NCBI GenBank assembly: GCA_948099385.1
Contig: CANUEZ040000159.1
Location: 5,970,501-6,034,500 of the forward strand
Length of the DNA: 64,000 bases
Direction of reading: 5' to 3'
DNA from: Fasciola hepatica
Taxonomy: Eukaryota; Platyhelminthes; Trematoda; Plagiorchiida; Fasciolidae
In this document: positions 54,833 through 64,000 of the stretch, piece by piece
Numbering within the stretch: the first letter of the stretch is position 1
Layout: each line of letters starts with the position of its first letter
Notes under the pieces: model-generated
What the model saw: the letters and a program-made list of their open reading frames with translations, nothing else
The model's database searches: none
Told to the model about the DNA's origin: nothing
Made by a program: the position numbers and the translations under genes

Positions 54833-55056
54833 TTTGAAGGTGATCTAAGTGTGGAAAGTCTTTGGCCCCGGCCGGACTCGAACCTACGCATGGCCACCAC
54901 CCTTGCTTTAGCACCGCAAGTGCTCTACCAGCTGAGCTACGAGGCCACGCCAAAGGACTTTCGACATTTTGCATATGGATCACACAGTATACTCGCCTAA
55001 ATTACAGTAGCACAAGGCATCCACCGAAAACTTCTCACATTTGGATCACCTTCAAA
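54833..55056. repeat. Nested inverted repeats around the tRNA-like sequence
   Basis: Outer arms 54833-54853 and 55036-55056 pair over 21 bases with two mismatches. Inner arms 54854-54866 and 54949-54962 (GAAAGTCTTTGGC against its complement with one extra base) abut the acceptor stem. Together they could fold as a long stem carrying the tRNA-like unit. Confidence 0.65.
54864..54946 (-). tRNA. tRNA-like sequence, type II shape (pseudogene or SINE head)
   Basis: 83 nt. Acceptor GGCCTCG pairs fully with CGGGGCC (one G-T). D-stem GCTC/GAGC. A box TAGCTCAGCTGG and B box GGTTCGAGTCC fit the RNA polymerase III consensus exactly. The anticodon arm is irregular: CTTGC/GCAAG with a nine-base loop, or TTGCG/AGCAA with loop GTGCTAA, which would give anticodon GCT (Ser). 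The variable arm is long (about 14 nt), as in Ser/Leu tRNAs. The T-stem has mismatches. Probably transcribable but of doubtful function as a tRNA. Confidence 0.6.
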
Positions 55057-56067
55057 CATTGTCGAAATCTGCCAAACATCAATACACTAAAAACATGCCC
55101 AATGCACTGAACTGGTGGAGTCCGGTTAGTACAAAGCAAAATCCTGTTGTAGGCAGTCAAATTGCAAGCTAGTTTGCTGTGGTGGGTATGCTGCTTCCGC
55201 TGCAGTCGTGCACAAGCGGGAAATAAGAACGAATTGAGTCCTTTTGGACGTCCGTGAGGAAATTCTGGTCAGTGAATTTCAGCACCATGCAGAGTTATAT
55301 TGTTCCGTCACCCGTACATTGACGTGTTTAATATTTATTTACCCACGGAACAAGAACGCAGTGCAGAGTACAAAGGCATTGTGCCATGCAGAACATAAAG
55401 GATTTGGGAATTGTGAGTAAATTTCGTGAAAACGTATGTGGACCGTATACTGCCCGTGCTGCCCAAACCGAGTTAGAAGATTTTCGCATGAGGCTGCATC
55501 TCCGAAGCCTTCAACCATAATCTTTTCGCAAGGTGAAACCAGATATTGTCCGTCAAAAGCCGTTGACCAGACTGCTGGTTCATAAGCCATTCGGCGTAGA
55601 TCGGTGGTCTCCAGTACACCCTTATACTTCAGGGGAACAGGTTTTCGGTGGCACGGTTCATGCGCCTCCTATGAAAAACCTTGTCGGATACATGAAATAC
55701 GGCAAAGGGCAGTTGCCTTATTTAGTAACGATCCATATCCTCCACATCGCATTTCCGTCCACCTATTCATGTGGGGTTTTACGCAAAACACTTTCTAGGC
55801 AAAAAAACCAATTGTATTTTCAATCGCCGCCGCTGATCGTCCGCGATCACTTATTTCTTAGGCTCAGCACCCGCCTTGTTCTGGATTGACCAACAAACTG
55901 GCAGTTGTTCTTTCCGAGACATGGGAACGCACCCGGTTGCTTACAGCTCTGCTTCACTATGTGTGATATGCACGTCGTTGTCAACAGTTGGTGTTTTATA
56001 TAGCTGTTACTTTAATTCTACCATACCTCTGTCGAACTCCGATAACCTTATACTCCTGTCGAAATAC
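55057..56067. other. No recognised feature
   Basis: About 1 kb. Overlapping frames at 55339-55590 (-) and 55533-55889 (+) are not recognised. Probably intron or intergenic DNA. Confidence 0.4.
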
Positions 56068-56330
56068 TAAAAAATGTACTGCGCATGAGTGCAGTGAAAG
56101 TAGAAAATCTCAGTCCTAAAGACTGGCGGATCCATTGAGGAAAACCGGCAGCCTGACTCTGAGATTTGAATTGAAGTGCCCTATGGTGATGCCCCAACGA
56201 ACCAGGTGTAATAATGAACTGGATGGCAGTAGATTGCTGTCTACGACCCGTGTAACCGGCGCTGGTGGGACTCGAACTTTTTGCCTCTGTGAGAGGGTAA
56301 ATGTTTTTACCACTGAACCACTACTCTCCC
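56068..56330 (-). mobile_element. SINE-like element, copy f, with tRNA-like head
   Basis: The body (56068-56242) matches copies a and c. On the minus strand it is preceded by a tRNA-like head (56330 down to about 56258). The head has an A-box region TGGTTCAGTGG, as in Gly/Glu tRNAs, a CCTCT/AGAGG pairing around CAC, and B box AGTTCGAGTCC. The 3' acceptor half does not pair. This copy suggests the family is a tRNA-derived SINE and that the others are 5'-truncated. Confidence 0.6.
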
Positions 56331-56429
56331 AAGGAGAACGGCCGTTACACCTGGTATTCCCGGTCGGTTACTCTAGATTGCTTGACTTCGGTGATCGGTG
56401 TTATCAATACGGTATGGTTAAGCGTAGCT

Positions 56430-57960
56430 TTTTAGTGGACTTTATTTCCCTCCTTTTAGATTTTGGACTGAGAGAAGAGTCGTTGTTTTGGGGATGATTG
56501 ATTTTATTATAGGTCAGGTGAATTATCGTAAAAGGAATGAACCCCATAGTTTCAAAACCCAAGATTTAAGGGAGAAGGTTCATATCAAAACCATCCTTTC
56601 AATCGTGCTTTTGAAAAGGGAAAAATCGTGGATGAGTAGAAAAGCACGAAGGGTGCTCCACAAATTAGCAGCTCGGGAGAGAAGATTGACGGGTTAAGGT
56701 CTAACGTCCTTGGACAGAAACCTAATACCGATAACTGGTTTTTTGTTGAGGATCTGTTTTGAACGATTAAGAGAGAGGAAACAGCCGTGTCACGCTCAAG
56801 AGAACAAAAACCAGTATATTAGCACCAGAATAGGGCCAATGGAGTGATCGTCTGGAGATGAGCAAACAAAGCGGAACGGGTGAAGCTAACCATATATGAT
56901 AGTCTTCTTAACTTTCGTAATGTTAAAAGTTGGACAAATCTGGTGGCAGTTGTTTAGGTCGGAGGATATGCCGAGTTGAGTAATGTGAAAAGTGTGGCTT
57001 CCTTCTACGGGAGAGTGCGCGAGAGAGACAGGAAAGACGACGCAAAATTGGGGCTAACTCAAGGGTATTTTTCACGGTAATGGATGGTTTATTTTAGTCG
57101 AGCTACTGTAGTGCCAGGTCTTTACTGGTTGCATAGGAAAAATGAGTGATTATAATAGAAGATAAAAGCGGAAGAACGAAGAGTCAAAAAGGGTGAAATC
57201 GATGTCCAACCGGTAGGCGAAAACCCGAACTTCCCCATGAAATTCGCGTGCCAGAGACCCCAGGGAGTTACCGGTAGCGGAAAATCGAAAAGGAAGCAGG
57301 TTCGGTGGTCGACGAAAATAGATCACTATCGGTAGCAAAAGATGTCAGACGTTTGTCCTCATGGTAGATGACAGTTCCTTAGCTCTCTCTGGGGTAAAAT
57401 AACATTTGTTTCGGGTTCGAATAAGGCGGCTCCTAGAATGGGAGTGACACCAGTATGAATTTTGAGTTCTTTAAGCGCAAATCACGATTGCAGACGTGGT
57501 TAAGCAACTCAAGTGATCGTAGTTTATCGGGGTTTGTGTTGTGCAGAATAAATAGAAGCGTGCATTGGACAATCATATTGTTACGTTTTGAAGCGAAACA
57601 ACAGTCATCTCAGGAGCAGGAAGCCGTAAGTCTTCGTCAATCATTCTAGTTGACCAAATCGTAACGCTAAAAAGAGTGTCTGAAATCGCTCGCAAAACTG
57701 GAGCAGAAGATTTGGTGGATTACGACGCGTGACAGTGGGGTACGCTAAGTCTATCAGAGTTCGAGGGAAGGGTAATATCAGAGAACAATGGGAGAACGGA
57801 AGTGATAGGTATTGCAAACCCCGTGTTCTTTTTGCTATTTTCCACGGGTCGCCCAAGGGACATCGTTCGGAACAGAAGTCTAAAGTGAAAATTTTACGGC
57901 CTGTTTGTTGAATGCCCCTGTTCCGCAGTGACACAAAATTACCAAGCCTGTACATTATCG
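56430..57960 (-). mobile_element. I/Nimb-like LINE, copy N2, badly decayed
   Basis: Aligns in patches, same strand and order, with N1: 56510-56600 with 43790-43880 (3' end), 57240-57300 with 45490-45600, 57455-57530 with 45745-45820, and 57750-57830 with 46030-46110. No long frame survives. It is shorter than N1, with several internal losses (RT palm not found). Confidence 0.6.
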
Positions 57961-60212
57961 TCAATCAAACAAATAAATAAGACAGTTTCCACATAGGAGG
58001 AGGGAAGGATAGTGTTCAACATTGTGGGATAAGCATCCGTTTGATTATCGGTGCAGTCGCATTGCTTTTTTGCAGTTACGACTGTCCGGTCTTTAATTAC
58101 GTCATACTTTGTGTCCCGAACAGCTTTGATTTGCGCAGCGGGCGTTCTTGTTTGCATAAATGGAAGTGGTGGTTTCGTATGGCCACTACCCCGGCTGTGT
58201 ACAGAATGGCTTTCCTGATCTGGTTCGAGAGGTTGGTTGGAGCTTGTCAGATTGCTCTAAGCGATTCATCGATATTCACTGAACTGGCAATTTTTTCTAT
58301 AGTGGAACTACGATTGGCCTCAATTATTCCTTTCTTCAGCAACACAGGATGGTGCTGTTGTATCCTATTGATCAGCTACAAACTGGTACGACCGACACAG
58401 CTATCTCCGCAGGAGCAAGTGGATTGGTAAATACACAGAATTGGTTGACAGTACCAGTCGATCTTTGAGTCGTTGGCAAAAGATTGGATGAACTGAATGA
58501 AGCCCCCTTATTTGGGCGGCGTTGAAGTAGCCCGAACTGCTTTCGAAGTCCATTTTTTGAAGAGTTCGCTGCGACCACCATCATCGGGAATGATGCAGTC
58601 TTGACGCTTCAACGGATTTTCTTTAAGATGCAGTTCAATAAGCATGTCTCGGCTTCCGTTCTCTCGTGGTGTTGTGTATTATCTAGCTGAGTTTCTTGTG
58701 ATGCATTCAAACAAATCTTCCGTAACCCAAAACTGCCGCGGACACGAAGCATGACGTAATCAGAGGCTTGATGGATAACGTAATTGCTAACACAAACAAC
58801 GCGATCACGGATGTTCATTCCACATTGGTGTGTGTGATGTGAAAACGGAAACATACACAGTCCTAATTAGTTTTGTTTAATAGCCTGCAGAGTCGATTTA
58901 TCGTGTGTGGTCATTTCATTTCTGAAATTAAAATACGTTAGTTTATCCGTCGGTTGTTTTTCGTCCTCGTACCAACAAGTAACGATAGCCTCTTATAGTT
59001 TAAAAGCACGATTCTGCAAATGTGACATTCCAAATTTGAAACCATAACTTAAGAAAAGCTAACATCTCTCGCTTTTGTCAATTCTCTGTGCTCGTATCAT
59101 GAGCTATGGCAGGGAGTCTCATGCATATAATTGTTTATTTTTATGATCATGAATTGCATCCCGTACCTCTGATGACGCACTGTAAATTCCTTGGTGCTCG
59201 ATGTAACGGCTTGTGATGAGCATACTAAATCTGTGCTCTGAATGCAAGTGAATAAGTCGACCATCGGTGCAGTTACTGGACTTTTCCAGTGCGTATCTGA
59301 TCGACGGTTTTTTCGTAGTGTTTGCCGGTAGTTAAAAATTCGATACAGTAGTCAAGCTGCTGACTACTCACGGAGCAGCAGAACCAGACCTCTACTGATC
59401 GTTGTCGTACTCTTTGCATAAAGACAAAGAGAGAGAGAGAGGGAGAGAGAGAAGGAGAGAAAGAGTGAGTCGAGCACTATCTGGCTCTCAACTGTTTGTT
59501 TGAAATCATGATATAGCACCCTTTCATGTTTGACTAACAATCGTTCATCCCGGTTTTGAGTTCCAATGGACGCTCGGTAGATGTGCACTCCTGATGATCC
59601 ATAGTTCACCTCTTGTTTGAGACGTTGTCACTCGATATTTTTTTCAAAATAAGGATCTCCTACAGGAATAACGATACAATAACCATTTGGGTGTGCTTGG
59701 GTGTTTTTTTCCCTAAAACTGCTTATTTGTTTGCTGTTTCATCGTATTTGGTGCGCGCAACTAGTAGTACAAATGCTGAAATCCAAGGATAGACCTTACC
59801 CTGCTACTAGTTGCGCATACCTGATAATTGAGCTATTTGGAATGTTTACATGGTCTTGTTTTCGCCAGCGCAAGAGTATCCGTACATCGTTGCTTTTTTA
59901 CCCCACTGAAGACTTTTCAAGTCAGCGAACTTTCCAGTTTGAGGCGCGGAACAGTAACTGCCATGTCATGGCCTCACTTTATAGTTCGATATTCAGATTG
60001 CTTTCGTTTAATAGTAGATCCCACGGAACCGGATATTCTCAGAATGAATACGCTTGACAGCTGGCACACCTTGAAACTACCCTTCAGTGTGTTCTGCGGT
60101 TGTTGCATTTTACTAACTTGTTTTGTGGAGTGTTGGTAATGGAAAACGTTGATTGTATTAGTATGTCCTTTTCGTACCTGGAATTTGTTCTATGCATCGA
60201 ACGGGTCATATT
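57961..60212. other. Mostly unrecognised DNA
   Basis: Frames 58041-58430 (+) and 59701-60057 (+) are hydrophobic but not recognised. On the minus strand 58520-58665 reads as a plausible terminal exon (ELHLKENPLKRQDCIIPDDG, then a stop after ATSTPPK), also unrecognised. Contains a GA-rich microsatellite. Confidence 0.35.
59421..59470. repeat. (GA)n-rich microsatellite
   Basis: About 50 bp of GA with GGA and GAAA interruptions. Confidence 0.85.
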
Positions 60213-60350
60213 CTTTGTCACAAGGACCCACTGCACTATCAGCCTGAATCGGGAACGATGACCCCGAACCTTTAAATGAAGAACCACATGGTGTCCCATT
60301 AGGTCGGGTTAGATAACCGTCCGATAACGACAACGATCTGTTGTCTGTTA
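60213..60350 (-). mobile_element. SINE-like element, copy g
   Basis: Matches the first two-thirds of the body. The 5' hairpin is GACAA/TTGTC (60329-60345), both sides changed relative to GACAG/CTGTC. The 3' end is missing. Confidence 0.6.
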
Positions 60351-60639
60351 AGATATCATCAAAACCTCCATGAAACAAAGACACTAGTCAGCGTGAACTT
60401 GTCACACCAAGTTGCTCAACTGATTAGCCTCTATACACCACATGTTGACTCTCAAGTCCAACAAGCGCGATCGAGCATGCGTGGACAGTGAGCAGAATGG
60501 GGCGAAAACCAATCAACATTGTTAGCTGTCACCTTATCAATTGGATCGTCTCATGAATGAACTCAATCCAACAAAACCCGTCCGCGTGCGAATGTTCCTT
60601 ACTTGACTTACAGTGTTGTCTGTTGAAGTATGTGATCAT
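60351..60639. other. No recognised feature
   Basis: About 290 bp spacer; nothing identified. Confidence 0.4.
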
Positions 60640-61195
60640 CTTCAAAGAATGGTATCGTCACACCTCAGGTGGGATTAAAACCTACGACCAATCTTCGTCC
60701 CTTTCACCGTCTCTGGTGGGGTACGACAAGATTGTCTTAGATCCCCATTTATTTTGAACTTGGCCATAAAGGATGTTCTACGGAATGATTTGTCTGTTCT
60801 TCCAAAAAGTGGTGTTAAACTCCTCCCAGGGCATAGAGTTTTCGACTTGTAATATGCCGATAACAGCGCCTTGCTAAGCGACAATACAGGCAATATAACA
60901 CGCTCTGAATTGCTTGACGATTGAGATATTGAAATATGGTATGCAATTTGCGTCTGCCAAGTGCAAATTACTTTTGGAAGACTTGCAGGAGTATGTGTCC
61001 ACATTCACCTTTATTAGTGATCAGCTGGAGGTAGCCGATAACTTCACCTCGGGAGCTTGATTAAAGTTCGATGTAGTATTGGGGAGATCTCATCATGAAA
61101 GCGATAGCCGGAACAGCTTTCGCCCACCTGTGGCGCCTCTGTGACACCCGATGGATGTCCAAAGCCATGGCTCGTCTTGTTACTCACGTCGAGAC
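60640..61195 (+). mobile_element. RTE-like LINE family C, RT fragment
   Basis: RRHTSGGIKTYDQSSSLSPS then LVG, LRNDLSVLPKSGVKLLPGHR V, YADNSALLSDN (60853-60864) and, in other frames, GMQFASAKCKLLLEDLQEYV and EVADNFT. YADD has become YADN. An old fragment just upstream of RTE-A3. Confidence 0.7.
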
Positions 61196-61675
61196 TGCAC
61201 CTCGGCGTAGTGTGATGGCTCGCGTGCCTCCATGACCCAGAGAGCTATGCAAGATGGCTCCCTTAAGCACGAGATGCAATCATGCCCGACAGGCCAATGG
61301 GTAGGGGCCAGACGAAGTCCCAGTCTCAGAACCAGTTGATGGGCAACATCTGGTTCCAACCACTATGCCCCTGGAGAGGACACTCCAGCAAATAAACGCG
61401 GAGAGAAACAGTTTACCGGTCTAAAAACCTCACTAGATGGATGTAGGATTGAAGTACCTGTGGTTTCTCCCGACGGAGGGAAAGGTCATCGCACTTCATT
61501 GGGCAGCTATCGCCCGTCTAAGCCGGGTAGCCCTCAGCCCAATGGGTACTGCCACGCCCACGTAACACCTTTAAAATAGATGTATTCTGTGTCTCCGAAA
61601 CACTTCTACAAGACCCCATTTCTGTGATCACTCTTCGCATTCCAGATACAATCTCAGTCTCGTTTCATTCTCCCC

Positions 61676-62071
61676 ATGTCGGGTGATTCGGTGTCCAGTG
61701 CTCGTGACCAGGCTGGCGTTGGGATTGTTTTGAGAATAAAAGCTGAGCGTGCACTGCCAGACTCCATTCCAGTCAACAGTCCTTTGTATGCAGTTCGGTT
61801 GGACGGTTCTGTTAGTGTCAACAACAACAAACTGAAGCGCCGATGTTTGTTCGTCGTGTCTGTGTATACGCCGTTCGACTGCACTTCCTCTGAGACCAAG
61901 GATGAATTCTGTCAGGATTTGTTTCAGCTGCTTCGAAGCGCACGTTCAATGGAGGTGGTGGTCATTGCTGCGGATTTCAGCGTCGAAGTTGTCCGTTTGG
62001 GGATTCCGAAAGGCCCACCGGAGCGCCATTTGCTATCCCAGCTAATTGCACCGACAACGGCGATCGTCTGA
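61676..62071 (+). pseudogene. RTE-A3 endonuclease region
   Basis: 131 open codons: SGDSVSSARDQAGVGIVLRI, YAVRLDGSV, FVVSVYTPFDCTSSETKDEF CQDL and VVVIAADFSVEV. These are the central strands of an RTE-type endonuclease. GDFN has become ADFS, losing the Asn metal-site partner. The C-terminal SDH part is not readable. Confidence 0.75.
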
Positions 62072-62385
62072 CCCAACTGTACCCCTACCACATATTGTTT
62101 CTGGCGAGTACGAACTTCTGCCATACGAAGTGCCATAAACTGACAAGGCATCGTCCTACGTCTTCACAAAGTTGGACTGACACTGACCATACTGTGATTG
62201 GTCACCGCTGGCGGGGATCAGTCGCAGATGGACGTCCGTTCTGATTAGCGTCTGTGGACTCACATCACGCTTTCATTCGTGCTCTTTTCTGTTTGCTTCT
62301 CGTCCGTGGTCGCACCAACGTAAATACCACCCGTCCCGCGCAGTTGCGCTTGGATGATAACCGGCAATATGAGTTCTAGACGGAA

Positions 62386-63030
62386 TTGTCTACACGGTTG
62401 TCTGTGCAACCGGATATCCAGAACCCAGATGAACGCTGGGAACAGATCAAGGAAGCCTTGTATGCCGCTTCGAATGCTACCCAGGGCTCGGGTTCAAGTA
62501 GGCCTCAGAAACGATGGATATCTTCGACATCAGTTGCTCTGTTCGATGCTCGCATATCCGTCCCTCCGGATGCCACATTCAATGCAGGGCGTAAATCTCT
62601 GAGACGCCAATTGACTAAAAGTCTGAGAAATAATCGTGAGCAGAGGTGGATTGCGAAATGTAGGAAAATGGAAAAGGCTGCGTCCATTGGCAATACTCGC
62701 AACCTTTTCCGTTTGATTAGAGGCATCGGTCCACGGAAACCCGGTGTAATTGAGCTAAGCAAGAAATCCGACGGCTCAATAATCCATTCACAGGGACGTC
62801 TTCTGGATCGTTGGGCGGAGCACTTTAAGGGACAATTCAGTTGGCCCATTTCAACGGTGGACCTTCCGAATATACCTGTTAGAGAAATGATGGAGGTGCA
62901 TATCGCTCCTCCATCAGAGATGGAGATTATGCGGGAGATAGGTTACTTGAAAAGGTACAAAGCCGCTGGACCGGATGGGTTTTCTTCATCTTTTTGGAAG
63001 GATAGAGGTGAAGCTTTGGTTTCAGAGTAA
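62386..63030 (+). pseudogene. RTE-A3 linker and RT start
   Basis: Protein identical over 214 codons to 49834-49190 (-), including the terminal stop after GEALVSE. Ends with KRYKAAGPDGFSSSFWKDRG, the first RT block. Confidence 0.85.
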
Positions 63031-63353
63031 CGGAACTCCTCCGGATTATTTGGGATAGCAAGCAGATTCCCAAAGAATAGTGTGAATCGCTGATTGTGTC
63101 GATTTACAAGAAAGGTGACAGGTCCTCTTAGGAAAATCACACAGGAATTAGCTTGGTAAGTATCGCGTCCAAACTGCTCACCGGTCTTATTCTCCATCGA
63201 TTATCCAGTGTCCGCGGAATGTGTACGTATGAGAATTAAGCCGTTTTCAGACCCGGTCGGGGTTGTATTGACCACATCTTTACTTTACGACAAACCTGAG
63301 AACACAGACACATCTACCGTAGGCCCACAATCTGTGTCTTTCTTGATCTGAAA

Positions 63354-63710
63354 GTGGCGTTCGATTCAGTCGACCACACAGTTCTCTGGCGCTGCCTTTC
63401 ATTGAAGGGTGTGCCGGAAAAGTTTACTTTTCTATTCCAATGCTTGTATGCAAACAGCCGAAGCCGAATTCGTGCTTACGGCGATCTGTCACCCGAATTC
63501 ACAACGGAAAGTGGTGCTCGTCAGGGTTACCTTCTTTCATCCTTCCTCTTCAATTTTTTAATTGAACTGATTCTTGAGATAGCCCTATCCTTGTGCAAGG
63601 ATAGTGGTATCGATCTTTGCTCAGACAGTAAACTGTCTGACCTGGAATACGCGGACGATATTGTTCTTCTGAATGAAGATCCAGGTAAGTTGCAAGCTCT
63701 CTCTCATTAG
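63354..63710 (+). pseudogene. RTE-A3 RT palm, truncated
   Basis: FDSVDHTVLWRCLSLKGVPE, ESGARQGYLLSSFLFNFLIE and LEYADDIVLL (YADD intact, 63648-63659). One residue differs from A2 (FLIE for FFIE). The element stops at 63703 and the frame ends by chance at 63710. Confidence 0.85.
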
Positions 63711-64000
63711 GACTGTAAATCATCATTCTGCCATCTATGTTGGGAGTGACATTTAGCGTTTTGCGTTGATATGAGCACGAATAAATGAAAACTTGCTTAT
63801 TCGTCATGTTTTGTTGTTTACAACGACGAGGTTATCATGAGCTTGCTGAAATCCCTTTGAACATGTACAAAGCACGGTTGTTGTTTTCACGAATAATCAT
63901 TGTATTGGTTGATAAATCAGCGTCGACAGTGGTGATTTTGTTCTTATGGTACACGGTAATCTACTATTGTCCGGCTTGCTACTATCCCTGACCTACTAGG
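63704..64000. other. No recognised feature at window end
   Basis: Begins at the truncation point of RTE-A3. AT-rich, unrecognised. Confidence 0.4.

Larger units (their letters stand above)
61196..63703 (+). mobile_element. RTE-like LINE family A, copy A3, 3'-truncated
   Basis: Leader (61200-61680), endonuclease (61676-62100), linker and RT start (62386-63030), RT palm to the YADD block (63354-63710), then cut at 63703 within the codons that follow LQAL. Nearly identical to A2 from 62312 to 63703. Loss of the 3' end is unusual for LINE insertions and points to a rearrangement. Confidence 0.85.

Noticed and set aside
58041..58430. 129-codon hydrophobic frame as a membrane protein gene
   Set aside because: Not recognised, no splice or start context, and the opposite strand reads at least as well.
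1..64000. CRISPR arrays, operons, bacterial or phage genes
   Set aside because: No regularly spaced direct repeats or prokaryotic gene packing; spliced gene and eukaryotic retroelements throughout.

Overview
The window looks like nuclear DNA of a flatworm, probably a parasitic neodermatan (tapeworm or fluke). This is an inference. It rests on the mix of CR1-like, RTE-like and I/Nimb-like non-LTR retrotransposons with BEL/Pao and Gypsy LTR elements, on the 39-42 nt introns of the one host gene, and on base composition judged by eye. No species can be fixed from the sequence alone. Almost everything here is retroelement debris in several layers of age. I see only one convincing cellular gene: an ABHD11-like alpha/beta hydrolase near 54 kb, of which three consecutive exons are visible.

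Layout. 1-2.8 kb: unassigned, with an ATT microsatellite. 2.85-5.3 kb: very decayed CR1-like LINE (+), then a degenerate hammerhead-ribozyme-like motif. 5.4-7.6 kb: nothing recognised. 7.6-12.0 kb: decayed BEL/Pao element (-) between two diverged LTR-like repeats, with a scrap of LINE RT at 8.2 kb. 12.35-20.37 kb: a second BEL/Pao complex (-), holding parts of two pol genes between a 454-bp LTR at 19.9 kb and a second LTR at 12.35-14.27 kb that is split by about 1.46 kb of other DNA. 20.5-39.2 kb: a plus-strand pile of CR1-like LINEs. The best is family X at 29.17-34.02 kb, with a PHD-finger ORF1 and an EN-RT ORF2 broken by one stop and one missing base. A 5'-truncated X copy sits inside the PHD-finger codons of another LINE, family Z. 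39.2-41.2 kb: TA microsatellite and a MITE-like remnant. 41.27-43.70 kb: a perfect 199-bp inverted repeat around an RTE-like fragment that itself carries a small SINE-like insert. 43.7-47.6 kb: I/Nimb-like LINE (-) and an RTE fragment (+). 47.6-52.8 kb: RTE-A copy inserted in a Gypsy element (both -). 52.8-56.35 kb: SINE-like repeats, one inserted inverted in another, the ABHD11-like exons, and a tRNA-like sequence inside nested inverted repeats. 56.4-64 kb: a second I/Nimb-like LINE (-), little-recognised DNA, and RTE fragments (+). The last of these matches the 47.6-49.9 kb copy almost perfectly over 1.39 kb in inverse orientation.

How it works together. The autonomous elements shown here (CR1-like, RTE-like, I/Nimb-like, BEL, Gypsy) are nearly all dead copies. 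Short dependent elements (the SINE-like family, the MITE-like family) are inserted into them. The host gene is hemmed in by this material, and its C-terminal exons are not visible.
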